64,000 nt of DNA, from contig NZ_LQQO01000034.1 in assembly GCF_001619955.1 (NCBI RefSeq), forward strand, positions 62,001 through 126,000. Direction: 5' to 3'. Positions 1 to 8,207 of this stretch are shown piece by piece (positions within the stretch are counted from its first letter, which is position 1; each line of letters opens with the position of its first letter). The DNA is from Sphingomonas hankookensis. GTDB lineage: Bacteria > Pseudomonadota > Alphaproteobacteria > Sphingomonadales > Sphingomonadaceae. The notes below the pieces were generated by a model. The model did not search any database and was not told where the DNA came from. It worked only from the letters and a program-made list of their open reading frames with translations. A program made the position numbers and the translations under genes.

Positions 1-284
1 CGGTTCCAGCCATAGTCGTTCTGGAGACAGGCCGGCGCGCGGGCGGTGGTAGTGCGGATGCCGGTCCATTCGACCACCGGCTGCGGTTCGCGCCAGCGGT
101 TGGCGGCCAGCGGCGGCGCGGCGAAGGGGATACCGCGAAAGAGGATGCGGTCGGCCTCGGCCCTGCCCTCGACGATGCCGCCGGAGACCGAGACGCGGGG
201 TGGGGTCGGGGCAGCAGGGGTGGCTTCCTGTGCGGTGGCGGGGGTTGTCGCGGCGAGGAGGAGAGTTGCCCAGATTGCCTTCAT
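1..284 (-). CDS. Type B carboxylesterase, N-terminal part (runs off the left edge)
   Basis: The gene reads leftward from an ATG at 284 and leaves the window, so only about 94 residues are visible. It begins with a signal peptide (MKAIWATLLLAATTPATAQ). The next part, GGIVEGRA...ILFRGIPFAAPPLAANRWREPQPV, is the characteristic start of carboxylesterase/para-nitrobenzyl-esterase family alpha/beta hydrolases, and it is followed by a cysteine (APACLQND) typical of the first disulfide. The catalytic Ser-Glu-His lie off the window. An exported esterase acting on carboxylic esters is likely; its substrate cannot be guessed. It lies downstream of the GH3 gene in the same direction, separated from it by a palindromic repeat. 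Confidence 0.85.
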   Translation of the reverse strand, partial: MKAIWATLLLAATTPATAQEATPAAPTPPRVSVSGGIVEGRAEADRILFRGIPFAAPPLAANRWREPQPVVEWTGIRTTTARAPACLQNDYGWN

Positions 285-323
285 CGCCGTGCCCCTGTGT
301 TGCCGTCCGCGTTCGGGTAGCAA

Positions 324-464
324 ATCCTCCCCGGCACGGGGAGGGGGACCGTCGCCGTAGGTGATGGTGGAGGGGGCTCGCCCCGCAACGCAACGGTTCC
401 GTAGGCGGATACCCCCCTCCACCATGCTGCGCATGGTCCCCCTCCCCGCGGATCGGGGAGGACC
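324..464. repeat. Palindromic intergenic repeat, family E
   Basis: Two hairpins face each other. The left one contains TCCTCCCC...GGGGAGG and the right one CCCCTCCCCG...CGGGGAGGA. GGTGGAGGGGG and its complement CCCCCTCCACC lie between them, so the whole unit is an imperfect inverted repeat. The same unit recurs at 21538-21601, 21928-21983 and 42402-42540. It fills the gap between two leftward genes. Confidence 0.75.
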
Positions 465-466
465 TT

Positions 467-2971
467 TTACTTGCAGCTGAGCTTCACGTCCGCCGTGGTG
501 CCGAGCGCGACGCGTGCCACGCTGACCGTCATCGTGCCGTCGGTGGTCAGCACGAACGGCGTGTCGACCTTGCCCATGTTCACATTGCCGCCGAAGCATT
601 TGAGCGGCACGCCCAGCGTCTTCCACTGGCCGGTGCCCAGCGGTTCGAGCCGGCCGAGCGCCACCTGCCCGCTACCCGGACCGCTGCGCAGCGACAGGGT
701 GACCGGCCTGGTCGGGGCGGCATCGACCCGCATCGTCGCGGTCAGCATCACGTCGCCATTGGTCTGGCGCGTCAGGTCGACCGGCGACTGGGTGCTGAGC
801 AGGATCTGCGCCGGGCCGCTGCCATCGACGACGAAGCGGCGCGCGCCTTCCTGAACACCATGGTCGGTCGCGGTGACCTTCACGCGGCCGGCGCCCGACT
901 GTGCCGGGACCGTCGTGATGCGGGTATTGCCGCCGGTGCCGGCGCCGCCGACCTCCAGCGACCATGCGGTCGCGGGCAGGCCCTTGTCCATGAACACGTC
1001 GCCGGCATCGGCTTCGGCCACCTTGGCGTCCTCCGACAGGGTCGGCACGACCGTCCTGCTGGCGCCGGTCAGGCCATAGCCCAGCGGAAACTGGGTCGGA
1101 CCGGTGGCATCCGCCGTCGCCGGCCACGGGAAGGACAAGGTGCCGGTGAAGTCGCGCTTCGCCTTGCCACTGCGGTCCTTGAGCAGCACATCGGCGACCC
1201 CAGCCCCTTCCGATCCGGGCAGCCACGCGACGACGAACGCATCGGCGGCGTTGATCGCGGCGTTCACGAACAGCGGGCGACCGGTCAGCATGACGGCGAC
1301 GACGGGAATGCCCTGCGCCTTCAGCTTCTTCATGGTTTCAATGGGTTGGCGCAGTTCGGGGCGCAGCTGCAGCGTCTTGATGTCACCCTGGAACTCGGCA
1401 TAGGGCGTTTCGCCGAACACGACGATCGCCGCATCGGGCTTGGCGCCGGTGAAGCTGCCATCGGGCGACAGCATGGCCGAACCGCCCGCCGCCTTGGCCG
1501 CGGCGTCGATCCCCTGGTAGATCGAGGTCGCGCCGGGGAAATATTTCGGATCGATCCCCGTCCCCTGCCACGTCAGCGTCCAGCCGCCCGACTGGCGCGC
1601 GACGTCGTCGGCCCCGTCACCGGCGACCAGCACCCGAGCCCCGGCCTTGATCGGCAGCAGCGAACCGTTGTTCTTGAGCAGCACCAGCGACTTGGCCACC
1701 GCTTCGCGCGCGATCGCGCGGTGCTCAGGGCTGCCGAGCAGGTCGAACTTGCCCGACAGCGGGCGCGACGACGGCTTGCCCGCGTCGAACAGACCGGCGC
1801 GCAGCTTAACGCGCAGGATGTTGGATACGGCGTCGTCGAGGCGTGCCATCGGGACTTCGCCCGACTTCACTTGGGCGACCAGGTTTTCCCAGATCGGCTT
1901 CCAGCTGTCGGGCGCCATGTACATGTCGAGACCGGCGTTGATCGCACGCGGGCACGACGCGTTGGTGCAGCCCGCCACCTGGCCATGCGCGTTCCAGTCG
2001 CTGACGATGAAACCGCCAAAGCCCATGCGCTTTTTCAGCACATCGGTCATCAGGCCCTTGTGACCGGTAATCTTTTCACCGTTCCAGCTCGAAAAGCTGG
2101 CCATGACCGTCTGCACCCCGGCGTTGATCGCCGAGACATAGGGCGTGCCGTGAATGTCGCGCAGCTGGGTTTCGGAAATCTTCGCGTCGCCCTGATCCTG
2201 ACCGCCAAAGGTGCCGCCGTCCGCCAGGAAATGCTTGGTCGAGGCGAGGACGTAGGGACCCTTCAACTGGTTGGTCGATCCCGGCGCGCCCTGCAGCCCT
2301 TCGATGAACTGGGTGACGTAGCTGGCGACGAGCTTCGGATCGGACGAATAGCCTTCGTAGGCGCGGCCCCAGCGCAGGTCCTGCGGCACGGTGATCGTCG
2401 GCGCAAAGGTCCATTCGATGCCGGTCGCGCGGATTTCGGCGGCGGTCGCCTGCGCGATCTTCCGCATCAGCGCCGGATCGTGCATCGCACCCAGCCCGAC
2501 ATTGTGCGGGAACAGCGTCGCACCGACGATATTGCTGTGGCCATGCACCGCGTCGGTGCCCCAGATCACGGGCACGCCGACGCCGCCGCCGCTCTTGTCG
2601 ACCGACGCTTCGTAGAAACGGTCGGCGAGCTTCAGCCATTCGGAAGCGGGCGCGAATTCGTCGTTGTTCGGCGCGGAATTGCCGCCGTTCAGGACCGAGC
2701 CGAGGTGATAGCGCTTGACGTCTTCCGGCGTCAGGCTGGCGATGTCGCCCTGCACGACCTGCCCGACCTTTTCCTCCAGCGTCATCCGCTTGAGCAGGTC
2801 GGCGATGCGCGCCTCGATCGCAGGGTCGGCCTTGTACGGCCAGTTCGCCCGCGGCCAGAGTTCGGGATGGACGGTCGCCGCCGGCGCCGGCGCCGGCACG
2901 GTCTGTGCCGCGGCGGGCAGTGCGCCCAGGCACAGGGCGGTGCCCAGCAGATACGTCGTAACCGGTTTCAT
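467..2971 (-). CDS. Secreted glycoside hydrolase family 3 beta-glucosidase/exo-beta-glucanase
   Basis: 834 residues. A Sec signal peptide (about residues 1-22, ending AAAQ) points to periplasmic or outer-surface action. The family 3 (beta/alpha)8 domain follows, with the substrate-binding KHF motif at 246-248 and the catalytic nucleophile Asp325 in GGFIVSDW. Next come the alpha/beta sandwich domain (about 420-640) and an extra C-terminal beta-rich domain (about 680-834), as in ExoP-type exo-1,3/1,4-beta-glucanases. It should remove terminal glucose from beta-glucans or cello-/laminari-oligosaccharides. It is divergent from a ROK repressor, and candidate operators lie in the shared upstream region. 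The exact linkage specificity cannot be read from the sequence. Confidence 0.93.
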   Translation of the reverse strand: MKPVTTYLLGTALCLGALPAAAQTVPAPAPAATVHPELWPRANWPYKADPAIEARIADLLKRMTLEEKVGQVVQGDIASLTPEDVKRYHLGSVLNGGNSAPNNDEFAPASEWLKLADRFYEASVDKSGGGVGVPVIWGTDAVHGHSNIVGATLFPHNVGLGAMHDPALMRKIAQATAAEIRATGIEWTFAPTITVPQDLRWGRAYEGYSSDPKLVASYVTQFIEGLQGAPGSTNQLKGPYVLASTKHFLADGGTFGGQDQGDAKISETQLRDIHGTPYVSAINAGVQTVMASFSSWNGEKITGHKGLMTDVLKKRMGFGGFIVSDWNAHGQVAGCTNASCPRAINAGLDMYMAPDSWKPIWENLVAQVKSGEVPMARLDDAVSNILRVKLRAGLFDAGKPSSRPLSGKFDLLGSPEHRAIAREAVAKSLVLLKNNGSLLPIKAGARVLVAGDGADDVARQSGGWTLTWQGTGIDPKYFPGATSIYQGIDAAAKAAGGSAMLSPDGSFTGAKPDAAIVVFGETPYAEFQGDIKTLQLRPELRQPIETMKKLKAQGIPVVAVMLTGRPLFVNAAINAADAFVVAWLPGSEGAGVADVLLKDRSGKAKRDFTGTLSFPWPATADATGPTQFPLGYGLTGASRTVVPTLSEDAKVAEADAGDVFMDKGLPATAWSLEVGGAGTGGNTRITTVPAQSGAGRVKVTATDHGVQEGARRFVVDGSGPAQILLSTQSPVDLTRQTNGDVMLTATMRVDAAPTRPVTLSLRSGPGSGQVALGRLEPLGTGQWKTLGVPLKCFGGNVNMGKVDTPFVLTTDGTMTVSVARVALGTTADVKLSCK

Positions 2972-3036
2972 GACATCGCTCTCCCCGACGTGCGCGCGAA
3001 CCGCACATTCCTCTTGCCCACCCGTTCGGCAATTCC

Positions 3037-3048
3037 GACAGCGTTGTC
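3037..3048. promoter_or_regulatory. Candidate LacI-type operator upstream of the GH3 gene
   Basis: GACAGCGTTGTC is a 12-bp inverted repeat (arms GACA/TGTC) about 65 bp upstream of the GH3 start. It resembles the central-CG palindromes bound by LacI-family regulators, in particular TGACAACG...-type sites controlling sugar genes. This is pattern matching only; no LacI gene is in the window. Confidence 0.35.
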
Positions 3049-3115
3049 AACGATCATTGCGCGGTTTTCGATAGTGAGTTTCGGATTGAACCGCGGGTCC
3101 GGCTGGTCCACGCTG

Positions 3116-3126
3116 TTGTCCGACAA
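3116..3126. promoter_or_regulatory. Candidate operator TTGTCCGACAA between the GH3 and ROK genes
   Basis: This is a perfect inverted repeat (TTGTC-C-GACAA) in the divergent promoter region. A 10 of 11 match (TTGTCGGACTA, compared with the reverse complement TTGTCGGACAA) sits upstream of the FucP-like permease at about 7997. That suggests one regulator may bind both places. Spacing and symmetry fit a dimeric HTH protein. Confidence 0.35.
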
Positions 3127-3192
3127 ACCGGCGGCCCGACCGTCGTACAGGGAGAATTCGGTGTTGCCCCCCATCCATGCGGTTGCCGGTCG

Positions 3193-4389
3193 GTGACGAT
3201 CGAGCGCGCGCCCATCCGCCTGTCGGGAACCAATCTCGAACGTGCGGCGGACCATAACCAGCGGGTGACGCTGCACGCGATCCGGGTGTCGGGGTCGCTG
3301 ACCCGGATCGACCTGGCCAATATCACCGGGCTGACCCCGCCGGCGATCGCCAACATCACCCGGCGGCTGCTGAGCGAAGGGCTGGTGCTGGAGGCCGGGC
3401 AGCGGCGCGGCGGGCGCGGGCAGCCGCCGACCAAGCTGGTGGTCAATCCCGCCGCCTGCTTCGCGATCGGCATCAATATCGACCGCGACCATGTGACGAT
3501 CGTGCTGGTCGATTTCGCGGGACAGACGCTGGCGCGCGCATCGCAGGAAGTCGAGTTTCCGATGCCCGACGACGTCGCCGCCTTCTATCAATCGGCGATC
3601 GACCCGCTGATCGCCGAGGCGGGGGTGGACCGCCAGCGCATCGTCGGCATCGGCGTCGCGCGGCCCGACGATCTGGGCACCGTCGACCTGCCCGGCCGCC
3701 CGGACAATTATACCGTCTGGGAAGGCGTCGACATGGCCGAGCTGTTCGCAGCACCACTCGACCTGCCGGTCTTTGTCGAGAACGACGCCGCCGCCGCCGC
3801 GATGGGCGAATTACAGCTGGGACATGGCCAGCATCAGGCGAGTTTCTTCTATGTCCTGATCTCCTCGGCACTGGGCGGCGGGCTGGTGCTGGACGGCAGC
3901 TATTATCGCGGGGCGCAGGGGCGATCGGGCGAGCTGGGCTTCCTGCTGGGCAGCGACGGCAAGGGCGGGCAGGCGCAGATCCAGCATACCGTGTCGCTGT
4001 CGGGGCTGTCGCACCCGCTGCGCGATGCGGGCTTCACCCTGGCCGACATGCTGGGCGGACGCAGCGACGATCCGGCGCTGCTGGCGGTGGTCGACAGCTG
4101 GATCGATGCGTCGGTCGAACGGCTGGTCGAACCGCTGGTCGCGATCAACTGCCTGATCAATCCGGCGGCGGTGTTCGTCGGCGGACGGCTGCCCGGCGGG
4201 CATGTCGATACGCTGGCCGAGCGGCTGAACGCGCGAATGGCGACGGTCGGCAACGTGCCCGCCCTTGCCCCGGTGCGCCGCGCGATGCTGGCGGAGGATG
4301 CCCCGGCGGTCGGTGCGGCGATCCTGCCGTTCAGCCATTTCCTGCTGCCGAGCGCCACCGCCCTGTGGAAGGCAGAGGAGGCCGGCTGA
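3193..4389 (+). CDS. ROK family transcriptional regulator (NagC/XylR type)
   Basis: 398 residues from a GTG start. An N-terminal winged helix-turn-helix (about 20-80, SLTRIDLANITGLTPPAIANI) is followed by a ROK sugar-binding domain. That domain includes an acidic Asn-Asp region (VFVENDAAAAAMGEL) and a glycine-rich ALGGGL segment, as in NagC and Mlc relatives. Such proteins repress sugar genes until bound by a sugar or sugar phosphate. Its divergent placement next to the GH3 enzyme and close to a ROK kinase and a FucP-type permease suggests it controls beta-glucoside use. The ligand is inferred, not shown. Confidence 0.9.
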   Translation: MTIERAPIRLSGTNLERAADHNQRVTLHAIRVSGSLTRIDLANITGLTPPAIANITRRLLSEGLVLEAGQRRGGRGQPPTKLVVNPAACFAIGINIDRDHVTIVLVDFAGQTLARASQEVEFPMPDDVAAFYQSAIDPLIAEAGVDRQRIVGIGVARPDDLGTVDLPGRPDNYTVWEGVDMAELFAAPLDLPVFVENDAAAAAMGELQLGHGQHQASFFYVLISSALGGGLVLDGSYYRGAQGRSGELGFLLGSDGKGGQAQIQHTVSLSGLSHPLRDAGFTLADMLGGRSDDPALLAVVDSWIDASVERLVEPLVAINCLINPAAVFVGGRLPGGHVDTLAERLNARMATVGNVPALAPVRRAMLAEDAPAVGAAILPFSHFLLPSATALWKAEEAG

Positions 4390-4393
4390 GCGA

Positions 4394-4540
4394 TCAGCCG
4401 CTGGTCGGTCGTGGCGGCGGGCAGGGAGCGGCGGGCGTCGCCCCGCCCTTGAACGCGGCGACCAGCGCCAGTTCGAAACGGGTCCCGCATCCGGTGGCGG
4501 GTGCGGGCGCAGGGCCGGGTGACAGGGGATCGTTCCGCAT
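4394..4540 (-). CDS. Small hypothetical protein (48 aa)
   Basis: This short ORF (MRNDPLSPGPAPAPATGCG...FELALVAAFKGG...) has a strong Shine-Dalgarno sequence, GGAGG seven bases before the ATG, which is the main reason to list it. It is rich in Pro and Ala, has two cysteines, and has no recognisable domain or membrane segment. It is convergent with the ROK regulator, ending just after that gene's stop. It could be a spurious ORF in GC-rich DNA. Confidence 0.35.
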   Translation of the reverse strand: MRNDPLSPGPAPAPATGCGTRFELALVAAFKGGATPAAPCPPPRPTSG

Positions 4541-4611
4541 GGCGTCGCCTCCGTGATCGGACCAGTATCGCCCGACATGGTTAATTCGCAGTTAGCGATA
4601 ACGGAGGGACG

Positions 4612-5061
4612 ATGATCGTACGTATCGGTGCCATGGGTGGCATGATCGCCGCCGCCGCGATGAGCGTCACCGCGCCGGCCGTCGCCGCGCCGCAACCTTC
4701 GGCGGCGATCGCGGCGCTGGTCGACCGGTTCGATGCCGCTCGCGCGGCGTTCGACCCCGACGCCCTCGCCGCCACGCTGGCGGACGATTATGTCGAGATT
4801 TCGCCGGTCGGCACGGTCGATTCCCGCGCGGAGGTGCTAGGCTTCTATGCGCCCGAGAAGCGCCACCCCGCCCCGCCGATGCGCCATGACGAACGGGTCG
4901 TGCGGGTGAACGGCAACACCGCATCCATGACCGAACGCAAGGCGATCACGCTGCCGAACGGAACGGTGCGGGCGATCCGCGTCGGCTATGTCGCGCGGCG
5001 CACAGGGAATGGGTGGCGGCTGGTATCGGCGCAATATACCCCGATTCCGCCGGCCCGCTGA
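4612..5061 (+). CDS. Exported SnoaL/DUF4440-like (NTF2-fold) protein
   Basis: 149 residues. A signal peptide (about 1-26, ending APAVAAP) precedes a single NTF2-like domain. The pattern (helix with DRFDAARAAFDPDALAATLADDYVEISPVGTV, then strands ending GWRLVSAQYTPI) matches DUF4440/SnoaL-like proteins. Family members range from enzymes to ligand binders, so no reaction can be assigned. GGAGGGACG just upstream of the ATG is a good ribosome site. It lies between the ROK regulator and the ROK kinase on the same strand and may be co-expressed with the sugar locus. Confidence 0.75.
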   Translation: MIVRIGAMGGMIAAAAMSVTAPAVAAPQPSAAIAALVDRFDAARAAFDPDALAATLADDYVEISPVGTVDSRAEVLGFYAPEKRHPAPPMRHDERVVRVNGNTASMTERKAITLPNGTVRAIRVGYVARRTGNGWRLVSAQYTPIPPAR

Positions 5062-5172
5062 GCACCCGGTCGCGCCTGGGAACACGCAATTAGAATTTCA
5101 ATTTGCTCTTTTCCCCGAATCCTGCGACGCTAAATCGATATTCACAAGTAAAACGGGTTTTGGGGGATGAAC

Positions 5173-6102
5173 ATGACTTTCGATCCGGCGGCACGGGGCA
5201 GGCATGGCGCGTTGCCGCTGGCCGGGATCGAACTGGGCGGGACCAAGTGCGTCTGCACGCTGGCGCACGGACCCGACGCCATCCTGGCGCAGGAAACCGT
5301 ACCGACCGAACATCCCGCCGTCACCCTGCCGGCGATTGCTGCTATCCTGCAGAAGTGGTGGGACGCCGGGGGGTTCGCCGCACTGGGCATCGCCAGCTTC
5401 GGCCCGGTCGATCTCGATCCGTCCTCGCCGACCTGGGGCCATATCCTCGCCACGACCAAACCCGACTGGCCGATGACCGATGTCGCCGGTGCGTTGTCGA
5501 GCGGGTTCGACGTGCCGGTCGCGTTCGATACCGATGTCAACGGTGCGGCCTTTGCCGAGGTGCTGTGGGGCTGTGCCAAGGGGCTGGACGATTTCGCCTA
5601 TGTCACGATCGGCACCGGGGTCGGGGTCGGGTTGCTCGTCAACGGCAAGCCGACGCGCGGGATCGGCCATGCCGAGATCGGCCATCTGCGCGTGCCGCGC
5701 CTGGCCACCGACACGCTGCCCAGCGGCTGCCCGTTCCATGACGATTGCGTCGAGGGGCTGGCATCGGGCACGGGCATCAAGGCGGCGCTGGGCGATGTCC
5801 ATGTGTCCACGCTGGCGAACGATCATCCGGTGTGGGACCGGGTCGAGTCGGCGATCACCGCAATGTGCCATGCGATGGTGTGCACCACGGGGCCGAAGCG
5901 GATCGCGATCGGCGGCGGGGTGATGAACAAGCAGCCGCATCTGCTGGCGCGGATCGAACCGGCGCTGCGGGCGAGCATCAACGGCTATCTGCCGCTGCCC
6001 GAGCGCGACTATGTCGTCGCCCCGGCGCTGGGCGATCAGGCCGGGCCGATGGGGTCGATCGCGCTGGCGCAGGTGGCACTGGCGGAGCGGGTGGCGGCGT
6101 AG
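5173..6102 (+). CDS. ROK family sugar kinase (fructokinase/glucokinase type)
   Basis: About 309 residues. The N-terminal phosphate-binding loop AGIELGGTKC, catalytic Asp in FDTDVNGAAFAE (about residue 121) and a zinc-binding segment with His and spaced cysteines (GHLRV...SGCPFHDDCVEGLASG) identify a ROK hexokinase. This zinc-loop form is usual for fructokinases and broad-specificity hexokinases. It would phosphorylate cytosolic fructose or glucose with ATP. An ATG at 5167 exists, but the GGGGG ribosome site abuts it and is ideally spaced for the ATG at 5173, which I chose. It has no HTH, unlike the ROK protein at 3193. Linkage to GH3 and FucP-like genes suggests it acts on the imported hexose. 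Confidence 0.88.
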   Translation: MTFDPAARGRHGALPLAGIELGGTKCVCTLAHGPDAILAQETVPTEHPAVTLPAIAAILQKWWDAGGFAALGIASFGPVDLDPSSPTWGHILATTKPDWPMTDVAGALSSGFDVPVAFDTDVNGAAFAEVLWGCAKGLDDFAYVTIGTGVGVGLLVNGKPTRGIGHAEIGHLRVPRLATDTLPSGCPFHDDCVEGLASGTGIKAALGDVHVSTLANDHPVWDRVESAITAMCHAMVCTTGPKRIAIGGGVMNKQPHLLARIEPALRASINGYLPLPERDYVVAPALGDQAGPMGSIALAQVALAERVAA

Positions 6103-6126
6103 GGCTGGCCTCTCGGAATAAGCGAC

Positions 6127-6203
6127 GTCACCCCGGACTTGATCCGGGGTCCCGCTTATCATCGACGGAAAGAAGCGGGACCCCGGGTCAAGCCCGGGGT
6201 GAC
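6127..6203. repeat. Palindromic intergenic repeat, family A
   Basis: The left arm GTCACCCCGGACTTGATC (itself a CCGG...CCGG hairpin) and the right arm GGGTCAAGCCCGGGGTGAC are nearly reverse complements, with inner GGGTCCCGCTT and AAGCGGGACCC. Full copies also occur at 25284-25365 and 56869-56950. It lies between convergent genes, where it could also end transcription. Confidence 0.8.
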
Positions 6204-6217
6204 GATAGGGTAGAGTT

Positions 6218-6553
6218 CTATCGCTGCATCGACACCCGGTTGCCCGCCCCGGCGACACTGACGCGCGCCTTGCTGCCATCAGGGGTGCGGTAGAGGACGG
6301 TGTTGCTGGCCCCGGCGATCCTGACCGAGGCGCGCGGGGCGAGGTCGATCGTCACGCGGTTACCGGCCCCTTCGATCACCAGCGCGCTGCACCGGCCGGT
6401 GATCATCATGGTATTGCCCGCCCCCTCGACGGTGGCGACGCCGCCGCCGCAGTCGAGTTCCTGCGTCGCTCCCGCCCCTTCCTGACGGACCTGTGCCGGC
6501 AGCGTGGCGGGCAGTACGAGGGCGGACAACAACAGCGCGGCGCGAACGGCCAT
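6218..6553 (-). CDS. Exported DUF3060 family protein
   Basis: 111 residues with a signal peptide (about 1-20, ALVLPATLPAQ). The mature part repeats a short motif, EGAGNTMMITG, EGAGNRVTID, AGASNTVLYR and AGAGNRVSMQ, which is the G-A-G-N beta-strand pattern of DUF3060. It would fold as a small beta-solenoid-like periplasmic or surface protein. No activity is known for the family. It stands between the ROK kinase (convergent) and the permease gene (same strand). Confidence 0.8.
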   Translation of the reverse strand: MAVRAALLLSALVLPATLPAQVRQEGAGATQELDCGGGVATVEGAGNTMMITGRCSALVIEGAGNRVTIDLAPRASVRIAGASNTVLYRTPDGSKARVSVAGAGNRVSMQR

Positions 6554-6626
6554 GATCTCTCTCCCGGGACAATCAGGCGGTTAGCCTAACCGGATCAGGG
6601 GTAGGAAACCATGGTCGCTGCGACGA

Positions 6627-7973
6627 TCAGTGAAGGCTCTTGGCCGAAGCGGCGTTGCGTGGGGGCGTGCGGCCGGCGGCGATGGCGAAGGCGCACAAGG
6701 CGGCATAGCAGAGCGCCGGCACGACGAACGCCGCGCCATGGCCGAGCGCACCCGACACCAGCCCGACGATCAGCGGGATCACCGCCCCGCCGAAGATCGC
6801 GGTGCAGAGCAGCCCCGAGGTTGCCGCCTCGCTGGCGGTCGAGCGTTCGAGGGTCAGGGTGAAGATGACCGGGAACATGATCGAGTTGAACAGGCCGATG
6901 GCCAGCGCCACGAAGCCCGCCCCGACCCCGCCGACGAACGCGACATAGAGGCACATGGCGACGGCGATACCAGTGAACAGCGCCAGCAGCTTGTGCGCCT
7001 TGACCTGCGACAGCAGCACCGACCCGATCGCGCGGCCGACCATCGCGCCCAGCCAGTAGAAGGCGACCGCCTTGCCGGCTTCCTGCAACGACACGCCGGG
7101 CACGCCGTCGCTGCCCATGGCGAGGCCCAGCAGCGGCACGCCGAACGCGGCGTCCGAAGCGGCCCAGGCATCGGCGTTGAGGAACAGCGCCATCTGCGTG
7201 CCGATGGCGACTTCGGCGCCGACATAGATGAAGATCGCGGCGGCGCCGAGCACCGCCCAGCGCGACGAGAAGGCGTCGCGCAGCAGCGCGGCAGGCGACG
7301 GGGTGTTCGCAGGCGCTTCCGGCACGGCGGCCGACACAACCTTGCGGCTGAGGAAGAAGAACACTGCCAGTGCGGCGATCAGCCCGGCGATCCAGAAATA
7401 GGCCCGGTCGATCCCGGCCAGCGCGCCGGCGCGCACCGCTTCGGTCAGCACCGTGCCGTCCTTTACCTCGACCCCTTCGAGGAACAGGCTCGCGCCGAGC
7501 AGGGGCCCCAGGAAGGTGCCGAACGAGTTGAACGTCTGGCTGAGCGTCAGGCGGAAATGGCTGAGCTTGGGGTCACCCAGCGCGGCGGCCAGCGGGTTCG
7601 CCGCGACCTGCAGGATGGTGATGCCCGAGGCGAGGATGAACAGGCCGAGCAGCACGATCGGGAAGACGGCGAGGTTCGCCGCGACCAGCATCGTCAGGCA
7701 GCCGACGACCATGGTGATGAGCGCGAACAGGATCGAGGGCACCGCCTTCAACCGGCCGAGCAGGATCGCGGCGGGCATCGAGACGAGGCCATAGGCGAGA
7801 AAGAAGGCCGATGCGGCGAACTGCGCCTCGAAATCGGACAGGGTGAAGATGCCCTTCACCGCCGCGACCAGTGGGTCGATCAGCGATGTGATGAAGCCCC
7901 ATGCGAAGAACAGTGTCGTGACGGCGGCGAATGCCAGCCCGGTGGTGGCGGAACCCGCCCGTGTCTGTGCCAA
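6627..7973 (-). CDS. FucP/GluP-type sugar:proton symporter (MFS, FHS family)
   Basis: About 448 residues with roughly 12 hydrophobic segments. TTLFFAWGFITSLIDPLVAAVKGIF and AANPLAAALGDPKLSHFRLTLSQTFNSFGTFLGPLLGASLF are diagnostic of the fucose/glucose-galactose H+ symporter family. A longer frame opens at 8063, but I place the start at the TTG at 7973. GGGGAGG lies seven bases upstream, homology begins there, and the extra codons would run through the operator-like palindrome. It should import a monosaccharide across the inner membrane, plausibly glucose released by the GH3 enzyme; the sugar is inferred. Confidence 0.88.
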   Translation of the reverse strand: MAQTRAGSATTGLAFAAVTTLFFAWGFITSLIDPLVAAVKGIFTLSDFEAQFAASAFFLAYGLVSMPAAILLGRLKAVPSILFALITMVVGCLTMLVAANLAVFPIVLLGLFILASGITILQVAANPLAAALGDPKLSHFRLTLSQTFNSFGTFLGPLLGASLFLEGVEVKDGTVLTEAVRAGALAGIDRAYFWIAGLIAALAVFFFLSRKVVSAAVPEAPANTPSPAALLRDAFSSRWAVLGAAAIFIYVGAEVAIGTQMALFLNADAWAASDAAFGVPLLGLAMGSDGVPGVSLQEAGKAVAFYWLGAMVGRAIGSVLLSQVKAHKLLALFTGIAVAMCLYVAFVGGVGAGFVALAIGLFNSIMFPVIFTLTLERSTASEAATSGLLCTAIFGGAVIPLIVGLVSGALGHGAAFVVPALCYAALCAFAIAAGRTPPRNAASAKSLH

Positions 7974-7996
7974 AAGCGGCCTCCCCAACTCGGTCC

Positions 7997-8016
7997 TTGT
8001 CGGACTAATTCGACAA
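7997..8016. promoter_or_regulatory. Candidate operator upstream of the sugar permease
   Basis: TTGTCG-N8-CGACAA is an inverted repeat 24 bp upstream of the TTG start. Its left part, TTGTCGGACTA, differs by one base from the palindrome (TTGTCGGACAA) at 3116-3126. A shared sugar-responsive repressor is the simplest reading, perhaps the ROK protein at 3193 or a GntR-type regulator. Confidence 0.4.
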
Positions 8017-8112
8017 TTTGCTTGCGATATTGGTCCGGTCGCCGAGCAGGCGGGCGATGTCAAGGAATTGGTAAGGATTGGGAGGTTCGAGGAACCATCG
8101 CCCCCGCCCCAG

Positions 8113-8195
8113 CGTCACCCCAGCGAAGGCGGGGGTATCCGGCGGCGAGGAGTGCGCTCCATAACCGGGAGATCCCAGCCTGCGCCGGGATGACG
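8113..8195. repeat. Palindromic intergenic repeat, family D (variant)
   Basis: CGTCACCCCAGCGAAGGCGG on the left and GATCCCAGCCTGCGCCGGGA-TGACG on the right form the family D inverted repeat, with imperfect arms. It separates the permease and Mur ligase genes. Other copies are at 47258-47340, 49444-49526 and 50211-50246. Confidence 0.65.
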
Positions 8196-8207
8196 AATTT
8201 GGCAACT

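Noticed and set aside
860..3196. 778-codon plus-strand frame opposite the GH3 gene
   Set aside because: Arg/Gly-rich antisense shadow typical of GC-rich DNA; the minus-strand GH3 protein is unmistakable.
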